A stretch of 64,000 nt of DNA, taken from the NCBI RefSeq assembly GCF_002706795.1, contig NZ_CP017705.1:4873501-4937500 (forward strand), read 5' to 3'. A program made the position numbers and the translations under genes. Below the pieces are notes generated by a model that saw only the letters and a list, made by a program, of their open reading frames with translations, was not told where the DNA came from and searched no databases. This document shows positions 44,332 to 53,478 of the stretch, in pieces. Position 1 is the first letter of the stretch. The number at the start of each line of letters is the position of its first letter. The stretch is from Brevibacillus laterosporus DSM 25. Its GTDB lineage: Bacteria > Bacillota > Bacilli > Brevibacillales > Brevibacillaceae.

Positions 44332-45813
44332 CTACGAGATGCAGTTGCTCTGCCTCAATTCCAGCAGGATTTTCTGGATTATGGAATTCACCAAATCATC
44401 ATTGACCCCAAATCCTCCCTGAGTGTTACAAGACGCTTGATGTGGGCGTAGGGCCTCTAGTTCCCTAACCCCATAAGCAATGCGACGGATATTTATTAAA
44501 TTCATAGGTCCTACGTTATCTGAAGTAGAATTGTTGCCCACTGCTCCACAGCCCAATGTTAAAGCAGGAACTAAATTGGTTGTGCCCCCGATTCCACCCA
44601 ATGCTGCGGGTGTATTTACTAAAAAGCGGGATACAGGTTGACGTACACCGAAATAACGAATAACTTCCTCATCTTGCGCGTGAATAATGCAGGTATGACC
44701 TGCACCCTCATGTAACAAAATTTCCACACATAAATCACACGCTTTCTCCATACTGTCGGCTGTGTAGAAACCTAAAATAGGAGCCAGTTTTTCCCGTGAA
44801 AAAGCTACTTTATAGCCCACCTCTGTTTCTTCTGCGATTAAAAGTCTTGCGCCAGCGGGAACGGTGATCTTAGCTAAATTGGCAATATGTTGTACGCTTT
44901 TCCCAACGATTTGCGGATTCATTGAACCATTTTCACGCATAATGAATCGTCCAACTTTTTCCTTTTCCTCTGGGTTTAGAAAATAAGCTCCCTGCTTTTT
45001 AAATTCTGCTATTACTTTCTCTTTCATGCATCTTTCAACGACAACTGACTGTTCGGAAGCACAAATTGTTCCATTATCAAAAGTTGCACTATCGAAAATA
45101 CGCTTGACCGCATTCTGCAAATCAGCAGATTTATCAATGTAAGCAGGCCCATTACCTGATCCAACACCGATTGCTGGAGTTCCAGAACTGTAGGCTGCTT
45201 TTACCATTGCAGAGCCGCCTGTTGCTAAAATCAATTGAACGTCTTTGTGCTTCATCAACTCGTTGGTTCCTTGAATAGTAGGCATTTCCATACAAGTTAC
45301 GATATCTTCAGGACCACTAGCAGATGTAATTGCTTCCCTAATAATCTTTATTGTTTCCAAAATACATTTCTTCGCATTTGGATGAGGGGAAAAAATAATG
45401 GAATTCCCTGCTTTGATGGAAATAAGAGATTTATATAGGACAGTAGAGGTTGGGTTTGTAGAAGGAATTAATCCAGCAATCACCCCTACTGGCACACCTA
45501 CCTCGATAACTTTTTTTACTGTGTCCTCGTTTAAAATTCCAATTGTTTTCAAATCCTTGATATGCTCATACACGACCTGGCTTCCAAACAAATTTTTTAT
45601 TACCTTGTCTTCCCAGATACCAAACCCAGTTTCTTCTACTGCTAGCTTTGCCAGACGGTTTGCATGAACAACACCAGCATTTGCCACTGCTTTTACGATT
45701 GTATCGATCTGTTCCTGGGACATCTTGCTCAAAGCTTTTTGAGCCGTGTTCGATCTTTTAATGAGATTTCTTACTTCCTGTACAGAAAGTAAATCTTTAT
45801 CAGAAAGCGTCAT
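44332..45813 (-). CDS. eutE: Acetaldehyde dehydrogenase (CoA-acylating) EutE
   Basis: 493 residues, aldehyde dehydrogenase fold. Catalytic Cys in FDNGTICASEQ, cofactor site VPVGVIAGLIPSTNPTST. The helical N-terminus (LLSVQEVRNLIKRSN) is the usual cargo-targeting peptide. Converts acetaldehyde, CoA and NAD to acetyl-CoA. ATGA overlap with the BMC-SAP gene. Confidence 0.95.
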   Translation of the reverse strand: MTLSDKDLLSVQEVRNLIKRSNTAQKALSKMSQEQIDTIVKAVANAGVVHANRLAKLAVEETGFGIWEDKVIKNLFGSQVVYEHIKDLKTIGILNEDTVKKVIEVGVPVGVIAGLIPSTNPTSTVLYKSLISIKAGNSIIFSPHPNAKKCILETIKIIREAITSASGPEDIVTCMEMPTIQGTNELMKHKDVQLILATGGSAMVKAAYSSGTPAIGVGSGNGPAYIDKSADLQNAVKRIFDSATFDNGTICASEQSVVVERCMKEKVIAEFKKQGAYFLNPEEKEKVGRFIMRENGSMNPQIVGKSVQHIANLAKITVPAGARLLIAEETEVGYKVAFSREKLAPILGFYTADSMEKACDLCVEILLHEGAGHTCIIHAQDEEVIRYFGVRQPVSRFLVNTPAALGGIGGTTNLVPALTLGCGAVGNNSTSDNVGPMNLINIRRIAYGVRELEALRPHQASCNTQGGFGVNDDLVNSIIQKILLELRQSNCIS

Positions 45814-46466
45814 GTTGTTGTTACTCCTTCTTTATGCAATTTGGTAATCTCCTGAACAAGCTGAGCTTTTTTTGCCTGTTTCACTTGTCTATTATTAATC
45901 GTCGCGATTCCTAGCCGTTTGGCTTCCTCTCTTAACTCACCTACTGTCATACTCTCCAGTTGTTCCACAGGGCTGTTAGGAGATATAATTAGAGAGTTTG
46001 CCGAGTTAGTCAATGCTCCTGATATTACAGTAGGAATAGACTCTTTAGGAGCGGAAGGCGTTTCATTATCTAGGCGTTGTACCTCTTCGATTGTCATTGA
46101 GTTGTCCGCTACTTCAAGCGCTTTAGTCTTTGGTGGAGCTTGAGTCATTTGTGTGTTCTGCCTGTTATCTTTTGTGTGGAATGGTAGAACATGTGGTTGA
46201 TCAACTATCCCATACAAACTATCATCTGGATTTGAGATCACATGTTTCGAAATTAATGTGCCAAATCTGTTCACCGCTTCTGCCCCTGCTTCCACAGCAG
46301 AAGTAACCGCTGATACATCTCCAGTAATTTTTACGGTAACAAAACCATTCTTTATTTTCTCGAAACCAATCAACGTAACATTAGCTACCTTCATGGCCGT
46401 ATCTGCTGCTTCTATTGACGCTAACAAACCTTTTACCTCAATGAGCCCTAAGGCATTTTTTATCAT
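45810..46466 (-). CDS. BMC shell protein with SAP/Rho-N-like C-terminal extension (EutK-like position)
   Basis: 218 residues. Residues 1-90 are a BMC hexamer domain (ALGLIEVKGLLASIEAADTAM, VTVKITGDVSAV). Then comes a low-complexity linker of about 85 residues rich in Pro/Ser/Asn/Thr, and a C-terminal 45-residue helix-helix unit (MTVGELREEAKRLGI, QAKKAQLVQEITKLHKEG) that looks like a SAP or Rho N-terminal domain, i.e. a nucleic-acid binding type. E. coli EutK also has a BMC domain plus a helix-turn-helix-like tail. The fusion point and charge pattern are clear; nucleic acid binding is inference. Confidence 0.85.
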   Translation of the reverse strand: MIKNALGLIEVKGLLASIEAADTAMKVANVTLIGFEKIKNGFVTVKITGDVSAVTSAVEAGAEAVNRFGTLISKHVISNPDDSLYGIVDQPHVLPFHTKDNRQNTQMTQAPPKTKALEVADNSMTIEEVQRLDNETPSAPKESIPTVISGALTNSANSLIISPNSPVEQLESMTVGELREEAKRLGIATINNRQVKQAKKAQLVQEITKLHKEGVTTT

Positions 46467-46482
46467 AGGATCACCTTTTTAG

Positions 46483-47136
46483 TTAGTAACTCTGTGGATT
46501 CTCAGCAACGTATTGGACAGCCTCGGCAAATGCATCACAAGCTGCTATACAAGCTGATTGACTTCCAGTTAGTAGCGCACCACCAAAGTTGGTCTCAGAG
46601 GGTGGGCCGTAAAATGTAGCCAGCTTAACATCCGCTGCTTTTAAAGCAGCATCAAGGGCATACATCGCTTCCAGAGGCGGTGCGATCAAGTAGGCAATGG
46701 CTTCTGCATCCTGTAAGTTAGCCATCTTGGAAAGATACGTTCCTGGTCGAGAAACGCAATGGGCAAAGTAAGCGATAGAATCATCGTCATTAGCACTAGT
46801 AAAATGAGCTCCATTTTGGATGAAATCGACCGCCGTATGTAAGCCACTTCGAATTTCTGCTGGATTAGGACCTGCCAATATTCCAATTACTTCTCCAGCC
46901 AGTTTTGAGTTAGCATTAGCTGCCCCTGCGTACATTGATTTGGCGTACACGACATCAACAGCTGCCTCTTTCGTCGCTTCATCCAGAGCTGTATAGGTCA
47001 CATCATCGCTGTCAGCCGTGATAATCCCTAAACTTTTTTGATTTGGTTGCAACTGAAATGCTTTTACCATATCGGGAGCCACATTTGGGATGATTTTTAC
47101 ACTCAACACATTCGCCCGAAGTGCATCATTCTTCAT
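46483..47136 (-). CDS. eutL: Microcompartment shell protein EutL
   Basis: 217 residues, tandem BMC domains with the EutL patterns VVYAKSMYAGAANA, LAGPNPAEIRSGL and GPPSETNFGGALLTGSQSACIAACDAF. Forms trimers with a gated central pore. AGGGAGG site before ATG. Confidence 0.96.
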   Translation of the reverse strand: MKNDALRANVLSVKIIPNVAPDMVKAFQLQPNQKSLGIITADSDDVTYTALDEATKEAAVDVVYAKSMYAGAANANSKLAGEVIGILAGPNPAEIRSGLHTAVDFIQNGAHFTSANDDDSIAYFAHCVSRPGTYLSKMANLQDAEAIAYLIAPPLEAMYALDAALKAADVKLATFYGPPSETNFGGALLTGSQSACIAACDAFAEAVQYVAENPQSY

Positions 47137-47167
47137 TCAAAATTCCCTCCTAAGGACAATGGGGAGT

Positions 47168-48100
47168 TTATAGTTTTAAATCGATTCCACTTGCTTTTTT
47201 CTCCAACATGGTCTTAATCAATTCTGCAATATGTGCACCTGCTTCTACAGGAGGTGTCCCGCCTTTATGAATATTGGAGATAACTGTGCGACGTGCTTCT
47301 GGCATGTTAATTGTGGCCTTGTAGGCGATATAAGCACTCATCGACTCTGCTGTGACCAGACCTGGACGCTCACCGATTAGTACACAGGTTACATCGGCTC
47401 CAAGTACCTCGGAGATTTGATCCATGGCACCAACACGACCCAATTTAACAAAAAATGGTGTTCCTACCTGAATTTTATAACCTTCTAATCCTTGTATAAT
47501 GGCTGGCAAAATATCTTTCGCATTCGCTTCTACCGCAGCTGAGCTTAGCCCATCAGACACATAGATTTGAACTTGCGGCTGCTTCTGGCAGTTTTCCTTT
47601 ATCTTTTGCAAACCTTCTTCTGATACTTTTCGCCCTAAATCAGGTCTCGTTAAATATTCATCCTTATCCTTGCAAAGTGTCTGTACGCTAAAGAGATTCA
47701 TATCTTGTAAGAACTGCTCATCTACATTTGAAAACACGGCATCCTGTGCCGCAGCATGGTCTGCCCGAAAGCGAAGTGTAGTTTCTGTCTTATAACGTGG
47801 ACCTGCACGCCAAATTCCTAGGCGAGCGGGTGTCCGCTCTTTCATTTTCAAATAACCTCTGGCATCTACTGGATTAGGCACTAACAATTGGCTTTTCAGA
47901 TCAATTTCCGTAATGTCATCGATAGCCCCATCGGAAGGCATCTGCTGCTGGACAGTCCATCCACCCCCAACATTGGATTCAGGTCGTGGCTTGGCCGATT
48001 TAATTTCAATTTTTCCTTCCGTTCTCCCTACACCTGTATTGGAGGTCATTTCCGCTAAAACCTGTTCTACTACTTGTCTGATGTCATTTTCTTGAAGCAT
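47168..48100 (-). CDS. eutC: Ethanolamine ammonia-lyase small subunit EutC
   Basis: 310 residues with [21 protein letters not shown]-type start of the core, [17 protein letters not shown] and [20 protein letters not shown]. It completes the adenosylcobalamin site of EutB. Residues 4-19 ([17 protein letters not shown]) form the compartment-targeting helix. Overall length normal. Confidence 0.96.
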   Translation of the reverse strand: MLQENDIRQVVEQVLAEMTSNTGVGRTEGKIEIKSAKPRPESNVGGGWTVQQQMPSDGAIDDITEIDLKSQLLVPNPVDARGYLKMKERTPARLGIWRAGPRYKTETTLRFRADHAAAQDAVFSNVDEQFLQDMNLFSVQTLCKDKDEYLTRPDLGRKVSEEGLQKIKENCQKQPQVQIYVSDGLSSAAVEANAKDILPAIIQGLEGYKIQVGTPFFVKLGRVGAMDQISEVLGADVTCVLIGERPGLVTAESMSAYIAYKATINMPEARRTVISNIHKGGTPPVEAGAHIAELIKTMLEKKASGIDLKL

Positions 48101-48117
48101 GTTCTAACCTCCATTCC

Positions 48118-49491
48118 TTATGCTAGGAAAACAGATGCATCCCCAGCACGTTTTGTCAACTTTCCATTCTCGATGAATCCCATTTTTTCCATCCATTTTT
48201 CAAACTCAGTAATTGGTCTTAATTGAAGTAGCTCGCGCAGAGTTGCTGTTTCGTGATAACCGGTTGTTTGATAGTTCAACATCACATCATCTCCATGAGG
48301 AATGCCCATAAAGTAGTTACATCCAGCTGTCGACAAGAGAACCGCCAAATTCTCAATATCGTTTTGATCCGCTTTCATATGGTTCGTATAGCAAGCATCG
48401 CATCCCATGGAAATACCGGTTAGTTTCCCCATGAAATGATCTTCCAAACCTGCGCGAATTACCTGTGTACTGTTGTACAGATACTCAGGTCCAATGAATC
48501 CAACTACTGTATTTACTAAGAATGGATCATACTTTTTTGCAAAACCATAGCAACGTGCTTCCAGCGTTACCTGATCCACACCATGATGAGCTTCAGAAGA
48601 CAGTTCAGAGCCTTGTCCTGTCTCAAAATACATGACGTTCGGTCCTGTTGCCGTTCCTTCTCTTTGTGCCAACTGACGTGCCTCTTCAATCATGTCTCCT
48701 GAAATTCCAAAGGCTTCATTTCCTTTTTGAGAGCCCGCAATACTTTGGAAAATAAGGTCGGCTGGTGCTCCCTTACGTATTGCTTCCATCTGGGTAGTTA
48801 CATGTGCCAATACACAGTTTTGTGTAGGAATTGACCACTTTTGCTTGAAATCCTCAAATCTCTTCAATACTCGACTTACACTTTCAACAGAATCATCCAC
48901 AGGATTTAAGCCAATAACAGCATCACCAATGCCAAATGTAAGCCCTTCCATTAAGGAAGCTGTAATTCCATCTGGGTCATCTGTAGGATGGTTAGGTTGT
49001 AATCGTGCTGATAGGGTGCCCTCATAGCCAATTGTTGTATTACAGTGGGCCTGAATACGAATTTTTCGGGCTCCATAAATGAGATCCAAATTGGACATAA
49101 GCTTAGCAACTGCCGCAACCATTTCACTGGTTAGACCTCTACTGATTCTCTTGATATTTTCCTCTGTGGTATTTTCATCAAGTATCCATTCACGTAGCTC
49201 AGAAACTGTCCAGTTCTTTATTTCGTTATAAATTTTTTCATTGATTCCATCTTGAATGATTCGTGTCACTTCATCTTCTTCATAGGGGATTGCTGGATTA
49301 TTACGCAAATCTGCTATTGTAAATTCACTTAGCACAATTTTAGCTGCTACCCTCTCTTCGGAGCTTTCTGCAGCGAGACCAGCCAATTTATCTCCTGATT
49401 TTTCTTCGTTTGCTTTCGCCATGACATCCATAACATTTTTAAATTGATATGCCTTGCCGAAAAGGGTTGTTTTAAGCTTCAACGCCGTCAC
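48118..49491 (-). CDS. eutB: Ethanolamine ammonia-lyase large subunit EutB
   Basis: 457 residues, TIM-barrel catalytic subunit. Recognisable segments are ADLRNNPAIPYEEDEVTR, IQAHCNTTIGYEGTLSARLQPN, GLNPVDDSVESV and GCDACYTNHMKADQND. It uses adenosylcobalamin to split ethanolamine into acetaldehyde and ammonia. Confidence 0.97.
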   Translation of the reverse strand: MTALKLKTTLFGKAYQFKNVMDVMAKANEEKSGDKLAGLAAESSEERVAAKIVLSEFTIADLRNNPAIPYEEDEVTRIIQDGINEKIYNEIKNWTVSELREWILDENTTEENIKRISRGLTSEMVAAVAKLMSNLDLIYGARKIRIQAHCNTTIGYEGTLSARLQPNHPTDDPDGITASLMEGLTFGIGDAVIGLNPVDDSVESVSRVLKRFEDFKQKWSIPTQNCVLAHVTTQMEAIRKGAPADLIFQSIAGSQKGNEAFGISGDMIEEARQLAQREGTATGPNVMYFETGQGSELSSEAHHGVDQVTLEARCYGFAKKYDPFLVNTVVGFIGPEYLYNSTQVIRAGLEDHFMGKLTGISMGCDACYTNHMKADQNDIENLAVLLSTAGCNYFMGIPHGDDVMLNYQTTGYHETATLRELLQLRPITEFEKWMEKMGFIENGKLTKRAGDASVFLA

Positions 49492-49501
49492 CTCATAACT
49501 G

Positions 49502-50935
49502 TTAGGAATGAAATACTAGAGTTTTAATGATTACAGGTAGTACACGGCCGTTTGCCAGTGGTTTCCCTATATCGATGTAATCGCCGTTTTCTAAGCGGAT
49601 ACTATCAATGCATATGACCTCTCTAGAAAATTGCAGTTGCTTATGCATCGTTTGACCTAACACTTTGGCAAAATCCATTTCAACAATTACCACCAAGGGC
49701 AAATCTGCTTTTATTAATGCCTCCATACCACCGATTAATGCTTTTGCAAGCTCCTGAATCTCTGTGAAGCTTGGACTTTTTTTCCCACGAATAGCAATGG
49801 CTACAGGTTGCCACTCGTTTTCTAATATGAACCAGCGTAATTTTTCTTGTAAGACATCCTGTAGATGAGCAAAGCCTTGAGACTCATCCTCTCCTGTTAG
49901 CTTTAAAATAGGCAGATTTTTCATAGGAAAGTTTTCTTCTGTGTATGTAATCGTGCTACCACTAATCTCGGTTGTATGCGTACCTGCTCCTACGACCGTT
50001 GCCCGAATGGTTTCTTCAGCTTGCACCAATTTCATTTTTTCACAAAGAGATGATTGGCGAATTGCCTGTCCTAGCAAAATTCCTATATCCCCGTATGCAA
50101 GTACATCATTTGTTTCTGGATGATAGACATAATCAGCCACTCCACCAGAAAAAGAGATGTATTGCGGGTGAATACTATCGTCAATTCCATGATGGGTGAC
50201 AATGGTTGTATAAAATGGGGTACGCTGTATCAGGTTGACGGACTGTTCCAACAGGCTTACCATTTCAATGACTACTTTTTGCAACTGCTCGATATCAGCT
50301 GTATCACCTTCTTTCACCTGTATGTTCCTCGCGTTGATTAACTGTTTGATTTTATCGGCAATGTAGGTAATTTTTCGTGAAGAAGGTTCTATTTTTATGA
50401 GTCTACCGCCAATATCCAAACACCCCGTATTCACCAACTCTCCCTCGTTGAATACAGCTAGATTGGTGGTACCACCACCAATATCCAAATTGACAACAGT
50501 AGCCCCCTTTTCTTCCGATACCTTGTCAATTCCAGCCCCCTTTGCCGAAATAATGGATTCTAAATCAGGGCCTGCCGTTGCTACAACAAAATCTCCAGCA
50601 AAACCACTCAAACGTTGCAAAACATCTCGTGCATTCTGTTTTCGAGCAGTCTCACCTGTGATAATGACAGCCCCGGTTTGTACGTCTTCAGGCTGTACAT
50701 GCGCCAGTTGATACTCTTTTTCTACAATCCTCCGAACCTCGTCACTATCAATCTCGGTTTGCGAAAGTAGCGGAGTAAAATGAATATCACTTCGATAGAT
50801 AATCTCTTTATCCACGATTTTTATTCGAGGAACACCAAAGGCAGATGCTGTATTTTCGATGCCAATCTTGCTAAATACCAACTGTGTGGTTGATGTCCCA
50901 ATGTCAATACCGACACTAAGCACTTCTTCTTTCAT
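49502..50935 (-). CDS. eutA: Ethanolamine ammonia-lyase reactivase EutA
   Basis: 477 residues, actin/Hsp70-like ATPase fold (GIDIGTSTTQLVFSK at the start, NLDIGGGTTNLAVF). It removes inactivated cobalamin from EutBC at the expense of ATP. Ends 10 bases before eutB. Confidence 0.95.
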   Translation of the reverse strand: MKEEVLSVGIDIGTSTTQLVFSKIGIENTASAFGVPRIKIVDKEIIYRSDIHFTPLLSQTEIDSDEVRRIVEKEYQLAHVQPEDVQTGAVIITGETARKQNARDVLQRLSGFAGDFVVATAGPDLESIISAKGAGIDKVSEEKGATVVNLDIGGGTTNLAVFNEGELVNTGCLDIGGRLIKIEPSSRKITYIADKIKQLINARNIQVKEGDTADIEQLQKVVIEMVSLLEQSVNLIQRTPFYTTIVTHHGIDDSIHPQYISFSGGVADYVYHPETNDVLAYGDIGILLGQAIRQSSLCEKMKLVQAEETIRATVVGAGTHTTEISGSTITYTEENFPMKNLPILKLTGEDESQGFAHLQDVLQEKLRWFILENEWQPVAIAIRGKKSPSFTEIQELAKALIGGMEALIKADLPLVVIVEMDFAKVLGQTMHKQLQFSREVICIDSIRLENGDYIDIGKPLANGRVLPVIIKTLVFHS

Positions 50936-50947
50936 TCTGTTACCACC

Positions 50948-51388
50948 TCAAGTGTTTCTTGCGAGCAAATCTTTGATTTTTTCGAGACCTTGTTTCTCAT
51001 AGCTACTCACATGAAAGACCTGTTCTGCCCCTGCTTCACGTAAAAAACGTTCGGCACGCGTCAGCTCTTCCACTTGATTGCACCGATCTACTTTGGTAAC
51101 AATCCCAATCACCGGTTTTGCAAAGGCACTAGCAAATTGAACTGGGAACAAACTAGCTTGATCCGTGCAAGCTTGTACGAATCCAATCAAATCACACTCT
51201 GCTGAGGTTACAATAAGTGCCCGGTAATAATTTCGGTTCTCGATATACTCACCAGGTGTATCAATAATATTTTCTACCGTTTCAATCATCTGCGTTTTGC
51301 GGTAGCTGAGTTCGGTATTCATGAGGGCTTGAGTGAGAGTTGTTTTTCCACAGCCTGTCCTACCTACTAGCATCATTATTTTTCCCAT
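50948..51388 (-). CDS. eutP: EutP, P-loop protein of ethanolamine utilisation
   Basis: 146 residues with Walker A GRTGCGKTTLTQ and the ETVENIIDTPGEYIENR and VTKVDRCNQ motifs of the small GTPase-like EutP/PduV family; it has been reported to have acetate kinase activity. One base separates it from eutS. Confidence 0.94.
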   Translation of the reverse strand: MGKIMMLVGRTGCGKTTLTQALMNTELSYRKTQMIETVENIIDTPGEYIENRNYYRALIVTSAECDLIGFVQACTDQASLFPVQFASAFAKPVIGIVTKVDRCNQVEELTRAERFLREAGAEQVFHVSSYEKQGLEKIKDLLARNT

Positions 51389-51389
51389 A

Positions 51390-51734
51390 CTATGACCTCG
51401 TTATGGATGTAGCTGAAAAATGTAATACTTCAGAGAGCATATTCAACACTTCTCGAAGCGCAGATTCCACACTTGAAATATCGCCGGTAATGACAAGCGA
51501 TCCGCTGAATCTATCTACGAAACCAATGGAAACATCTGCTGATTTTGTGGCTACATCTGCGGCAATGATGGATGCCTCGCTTGGTGTTATGGTCAGGATT
51601 CCAATCGCCTTGATATTTTCAGAGAGAAGCCCCAGTTTCTTATACAGATCAGGATTGGGATTCGCAATCAAGTGGGCTAGGGTCACCTGCTTTCCTGGAA
51701 CATATTCTTGTATGACACGTTGTTTCTCTTCCAT
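51390..51734 (-). CDS. eutS: Microcompartment shell protein EutS
   Basis: 114 residues, single circularly permuted BMC domain: [55 protein letters not shown]. Hexamer with bent symmetry. First gene of the minus-strand operon, 217 bases from eutG. Confidence 0.95.
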   Translation of the reverse strand: MEEKQRVIQEYVPGKQVTLAHLIANPNPDLYKKLGLLSENIKAIGILTITPSEASIIAADVATKSADVSIGFVDRFSGSLVITGDISSVESALREVLNMLSEVLHFSATSITRS

Positions 51735-51782
51735 ACTTCATCACCCACTTCATAGTTATTATGATTGTTAGCTAGACAAAGT

Positions 51783-51826
51783 ATGCTTTTTGTAAAACAT
51801 GCTTTTTTGTAAAACATGCTTTTATG
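51783..51826. repeat. Tandem 16-17-base repeats between eutS and eutG
   Basis: Two full copies, ATGCTTTTTGTAAAAC (51783-51798) and ATGCTTTTTTGTAAAAC (51799-51815), and a partial third ATGCTTTTATG (51816-51826), in the divergent promoter region. Phased like a regulator-binding array; the regulator is unknown. The full unit contains the half palindrome GTTTTAC. Confidence 0.7.
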
Positions 51827-51898
51827 AAAAATTGGTTGAAATAAATCAGGCTAATGAAAGCCAAAATAACGCTATGCCTCCTAGAAAAGGAGAAAGTG

Positions 51899-51937
51899 AT
51901 GAAATCAGAGACATTCCTTGTAATAGATATATGTTGA
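51899..51937 (+). CDS. Twelve-residue reading frame upstream of eutG
   Basis: MKSETFLVIDIC-stop, started by a ribosome site identical to that of eutG (AAAGGAGAAAGTGATGAA is present twice, about 52 bases apart). It could be a leader peptide, or the copied start of eutG after a short duplication. Confidence 0.35.
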   Translation: MKSETFLVIDIC

Positions 51938-51954
51938 TTTGAAAGGAGAAAGTG

Positions 51955-53112
51955 ATGAATCATTTTCAAATAAAAACGCTCATTCATTTTGGGACAGACG
52001 CATTATCTAGCCTTCGAAGTATAGAGAATAAACGTATTTTCGTGGTGACAGACCCTTTTATGATTAAATCGGGGATGATTGATAAAGTAAAACTACAGCT
52101 CGAAGAAAAAAACGAACATATCACTATTTTTCATAATATCGTGCCAGATCCTCCACTTGAAAACATCGTGAATGGCATACAGGTCATGAGTGCAGCCGAT
52201 CCTGATATCGTGATTGCTTTAGGTGGTGGATCAGCTATTGATGCGGCAAAGGCAATTTGTCTTTTTAACAATCGTATGAATCAGAAAGAAACAACTGCAA
52301 AAGAAGTAACATTCATCGCAGTGCCAACTACGAGTGGAACTGGTTCTGAGGTAACGAATTTTTCAGTGGTTACAGATAGTAACAAAAATGTAAAATACCC
52401 CCTTGTTTCTGATGAAATGCTACCAACTGAAGCGATCCTAGACCCTGAGCTCGTAAAAACTGTTCCTTCCTTCATAACAGCTGATACTGGGATCGATGTC
52501 TTAACTCATGCGCTGGAAGCCTATGTATCAACACTTGCTTCGGACTTTACAGACGCTTTTTCAGAGAAAGCCATTCGTCTTGTTTTTGCCTATTTAGAAA
52601 AATCGTTCCGGAATGGAGAAGATCGTCTAGCACGTGAGAAAATGCATAATGCCTCCTGTATAGCCGGTCTCGCCTTTAATACTGCCTCACTTGGGATCAG
52701 CCACAGTATGGCACATATCATTGGTGCAAAGTTTCATATCCCTCATGGAAGAAGCAATGGCATTGTGTTGCCATACGTTATTGAATACAACGCCCACATT
52801 AAAGGATATACGGATCGAAATTTTAGTATCGCGTCCAATAAATATGCAGAGATTGCTAAACTTTTGAATTTACCTTCCTCCGATACACGAAACGGAGTAA
52901 AGAATCTAATTATCGCAGTGAAAAAACTTCGAAAAGATCTAGGAATGCCCGCATCTCTTAAAGAAGAGGGGGTAAAAAAAGAGGATTTTTATCGAGAGCT
53001 AGATAGTTTAGCCGAGGTGGCTATGCAGGATAAATGCACAATTACGAATCCACGTCCCCCTAGTGTTGGAGAACTAAGGAATCTATTTGAACAAGCTTAT
53101 CTAGGAAATTAA
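51955..53112 (+). CDS. eutG: Iron-containing alcohol dehydrogenase EutG
   Basis: 385 residues from ATG 51955 (GGAG six bases upstream; GTG 51952 is possible). Group III alcohol dehydrogenase: GGGSAIDAAKA nucleotide site, PTTSGTGSEVT, and iron ligands in HALEAYVS, SHSMAHIIGA and HIPHGRSNG. It reduces acetaldehyde to ethanol and regenerates NAD inside the compartment. Divergent from the rest of the locus. Confidence 0.93.
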   Translation: MNHFQIKTLIHFGTDALSSLRSIENKRIFVVTDPFMIKSGMIDKVKLQLEEKNEHITIFHNIVPDPPLENIVNGIQVMSAADPDIVIALGGGSAIDAAKAICLFNNRMNQKETTAKEVTFIAVPTTSGTGSEVTNFSVVTDSNKNVKYPLVSDEMLPTEAILDPELVKTVPSFITADTGIDVLTHALEAYVSTLASDFTDAFSEKAIRLVFAYLEKSFRNGEDRLAREKMHNASCIAGLAFNTASLGISHSMAHIIGAKFHIPHGRSNGIVLPYVIEYNAHIKGYTDRNFSIASNKYAEIAKLLNLPSSDTRNGVKNLIIAVKKLRKDLGMPASLKEEGVKKEDFYRELDSLAEVAMQDKCTITNPRPPSVGELRNLFEQAYLGN

Positions 53113-53183
53113 GTAAAACGACAGGTTTATTTGCCTAACAAAATCATTTTTTCACCTATTTACTATCAAAATTTATTTTGCTA

Positions 53184-53212
53184 TTGACAATTACGAATTG
53201 TTCCAGTATGAT
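53184..53212 (+). promoter_or_regulatory. Promoter of the mgtA leader transcript
   Basis: Consensus TTGACA (53184-53189), 17-base spacer, TATGAT (53207-53212), about 15 bases before the M-box. Confidence 0.85.
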
Positions 53213-53224
53213 TCACATAACAAT

Positions 53225-53397
53225 TAAGTCCTCGTTAGGTGAGGCTCCTATACAAACATAGGCCACTGCCCAGAAATATCGAAAGATGCCCATGGGTAGA
53301 ACAGGAACTGTCGGATTAAGGCTTTTCTTAAGGTGGCTAAGAGATCGTGTAAGTCTCTTTACGTTGTATAGTGCCAAAACTCGACTAGGGGGAACGA
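53225..53397 (+). ncRNA. M-box (Mg2+) riboswitch
   Basis: Clear M-box elements: CTCGTTAGGTGAGGCTCCTA, then CATAGGCCACTGCCCAGAAA, then CGAAAGATGCCCATGGGT, then GTGCCAAAACTC near the 3' end. It precedes a P-type Mg2+ ATPase, the classic target. High Mg2+ folds the RNA and favours the terminator at 53425. Confidence 0.97.
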
Positions 53398-53424
53398 AAA
53401 TGCTTATTTTGGTATGCATACTTC

Positions 53425-53455
53425 AAACCCTCTAGTTATCCTAGAGGGTTTTTCA
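53425..53455 (+). terminator. M-box terminator
   Basis: Arms AACCCTCTAG and CTAGAGGGTT followed by TTTTC. Confidence 0.95.
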
Positions 53456-53478
53456 TTTTGTAAAGGGGGGATTTCCAC

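Noticed and set aside
51783-51826. Tandem repeats considered as a CRISPR array
   Set aside because: Units are 16-17 bases with no spacers and no cas genes nearby.
51735-51951. EutV/ANTAR dual hairpins or a B12 riboswitch upstream of eutS and eutG
   Set aside because: No AGCAA-type hairpin pair and no B12 box could be found.
53213-53419. A 68-codon minus-strand frame over the M-box
   Set aside because: It lies entirely on the complement of a conserved riboswitch and has no ribosome site.
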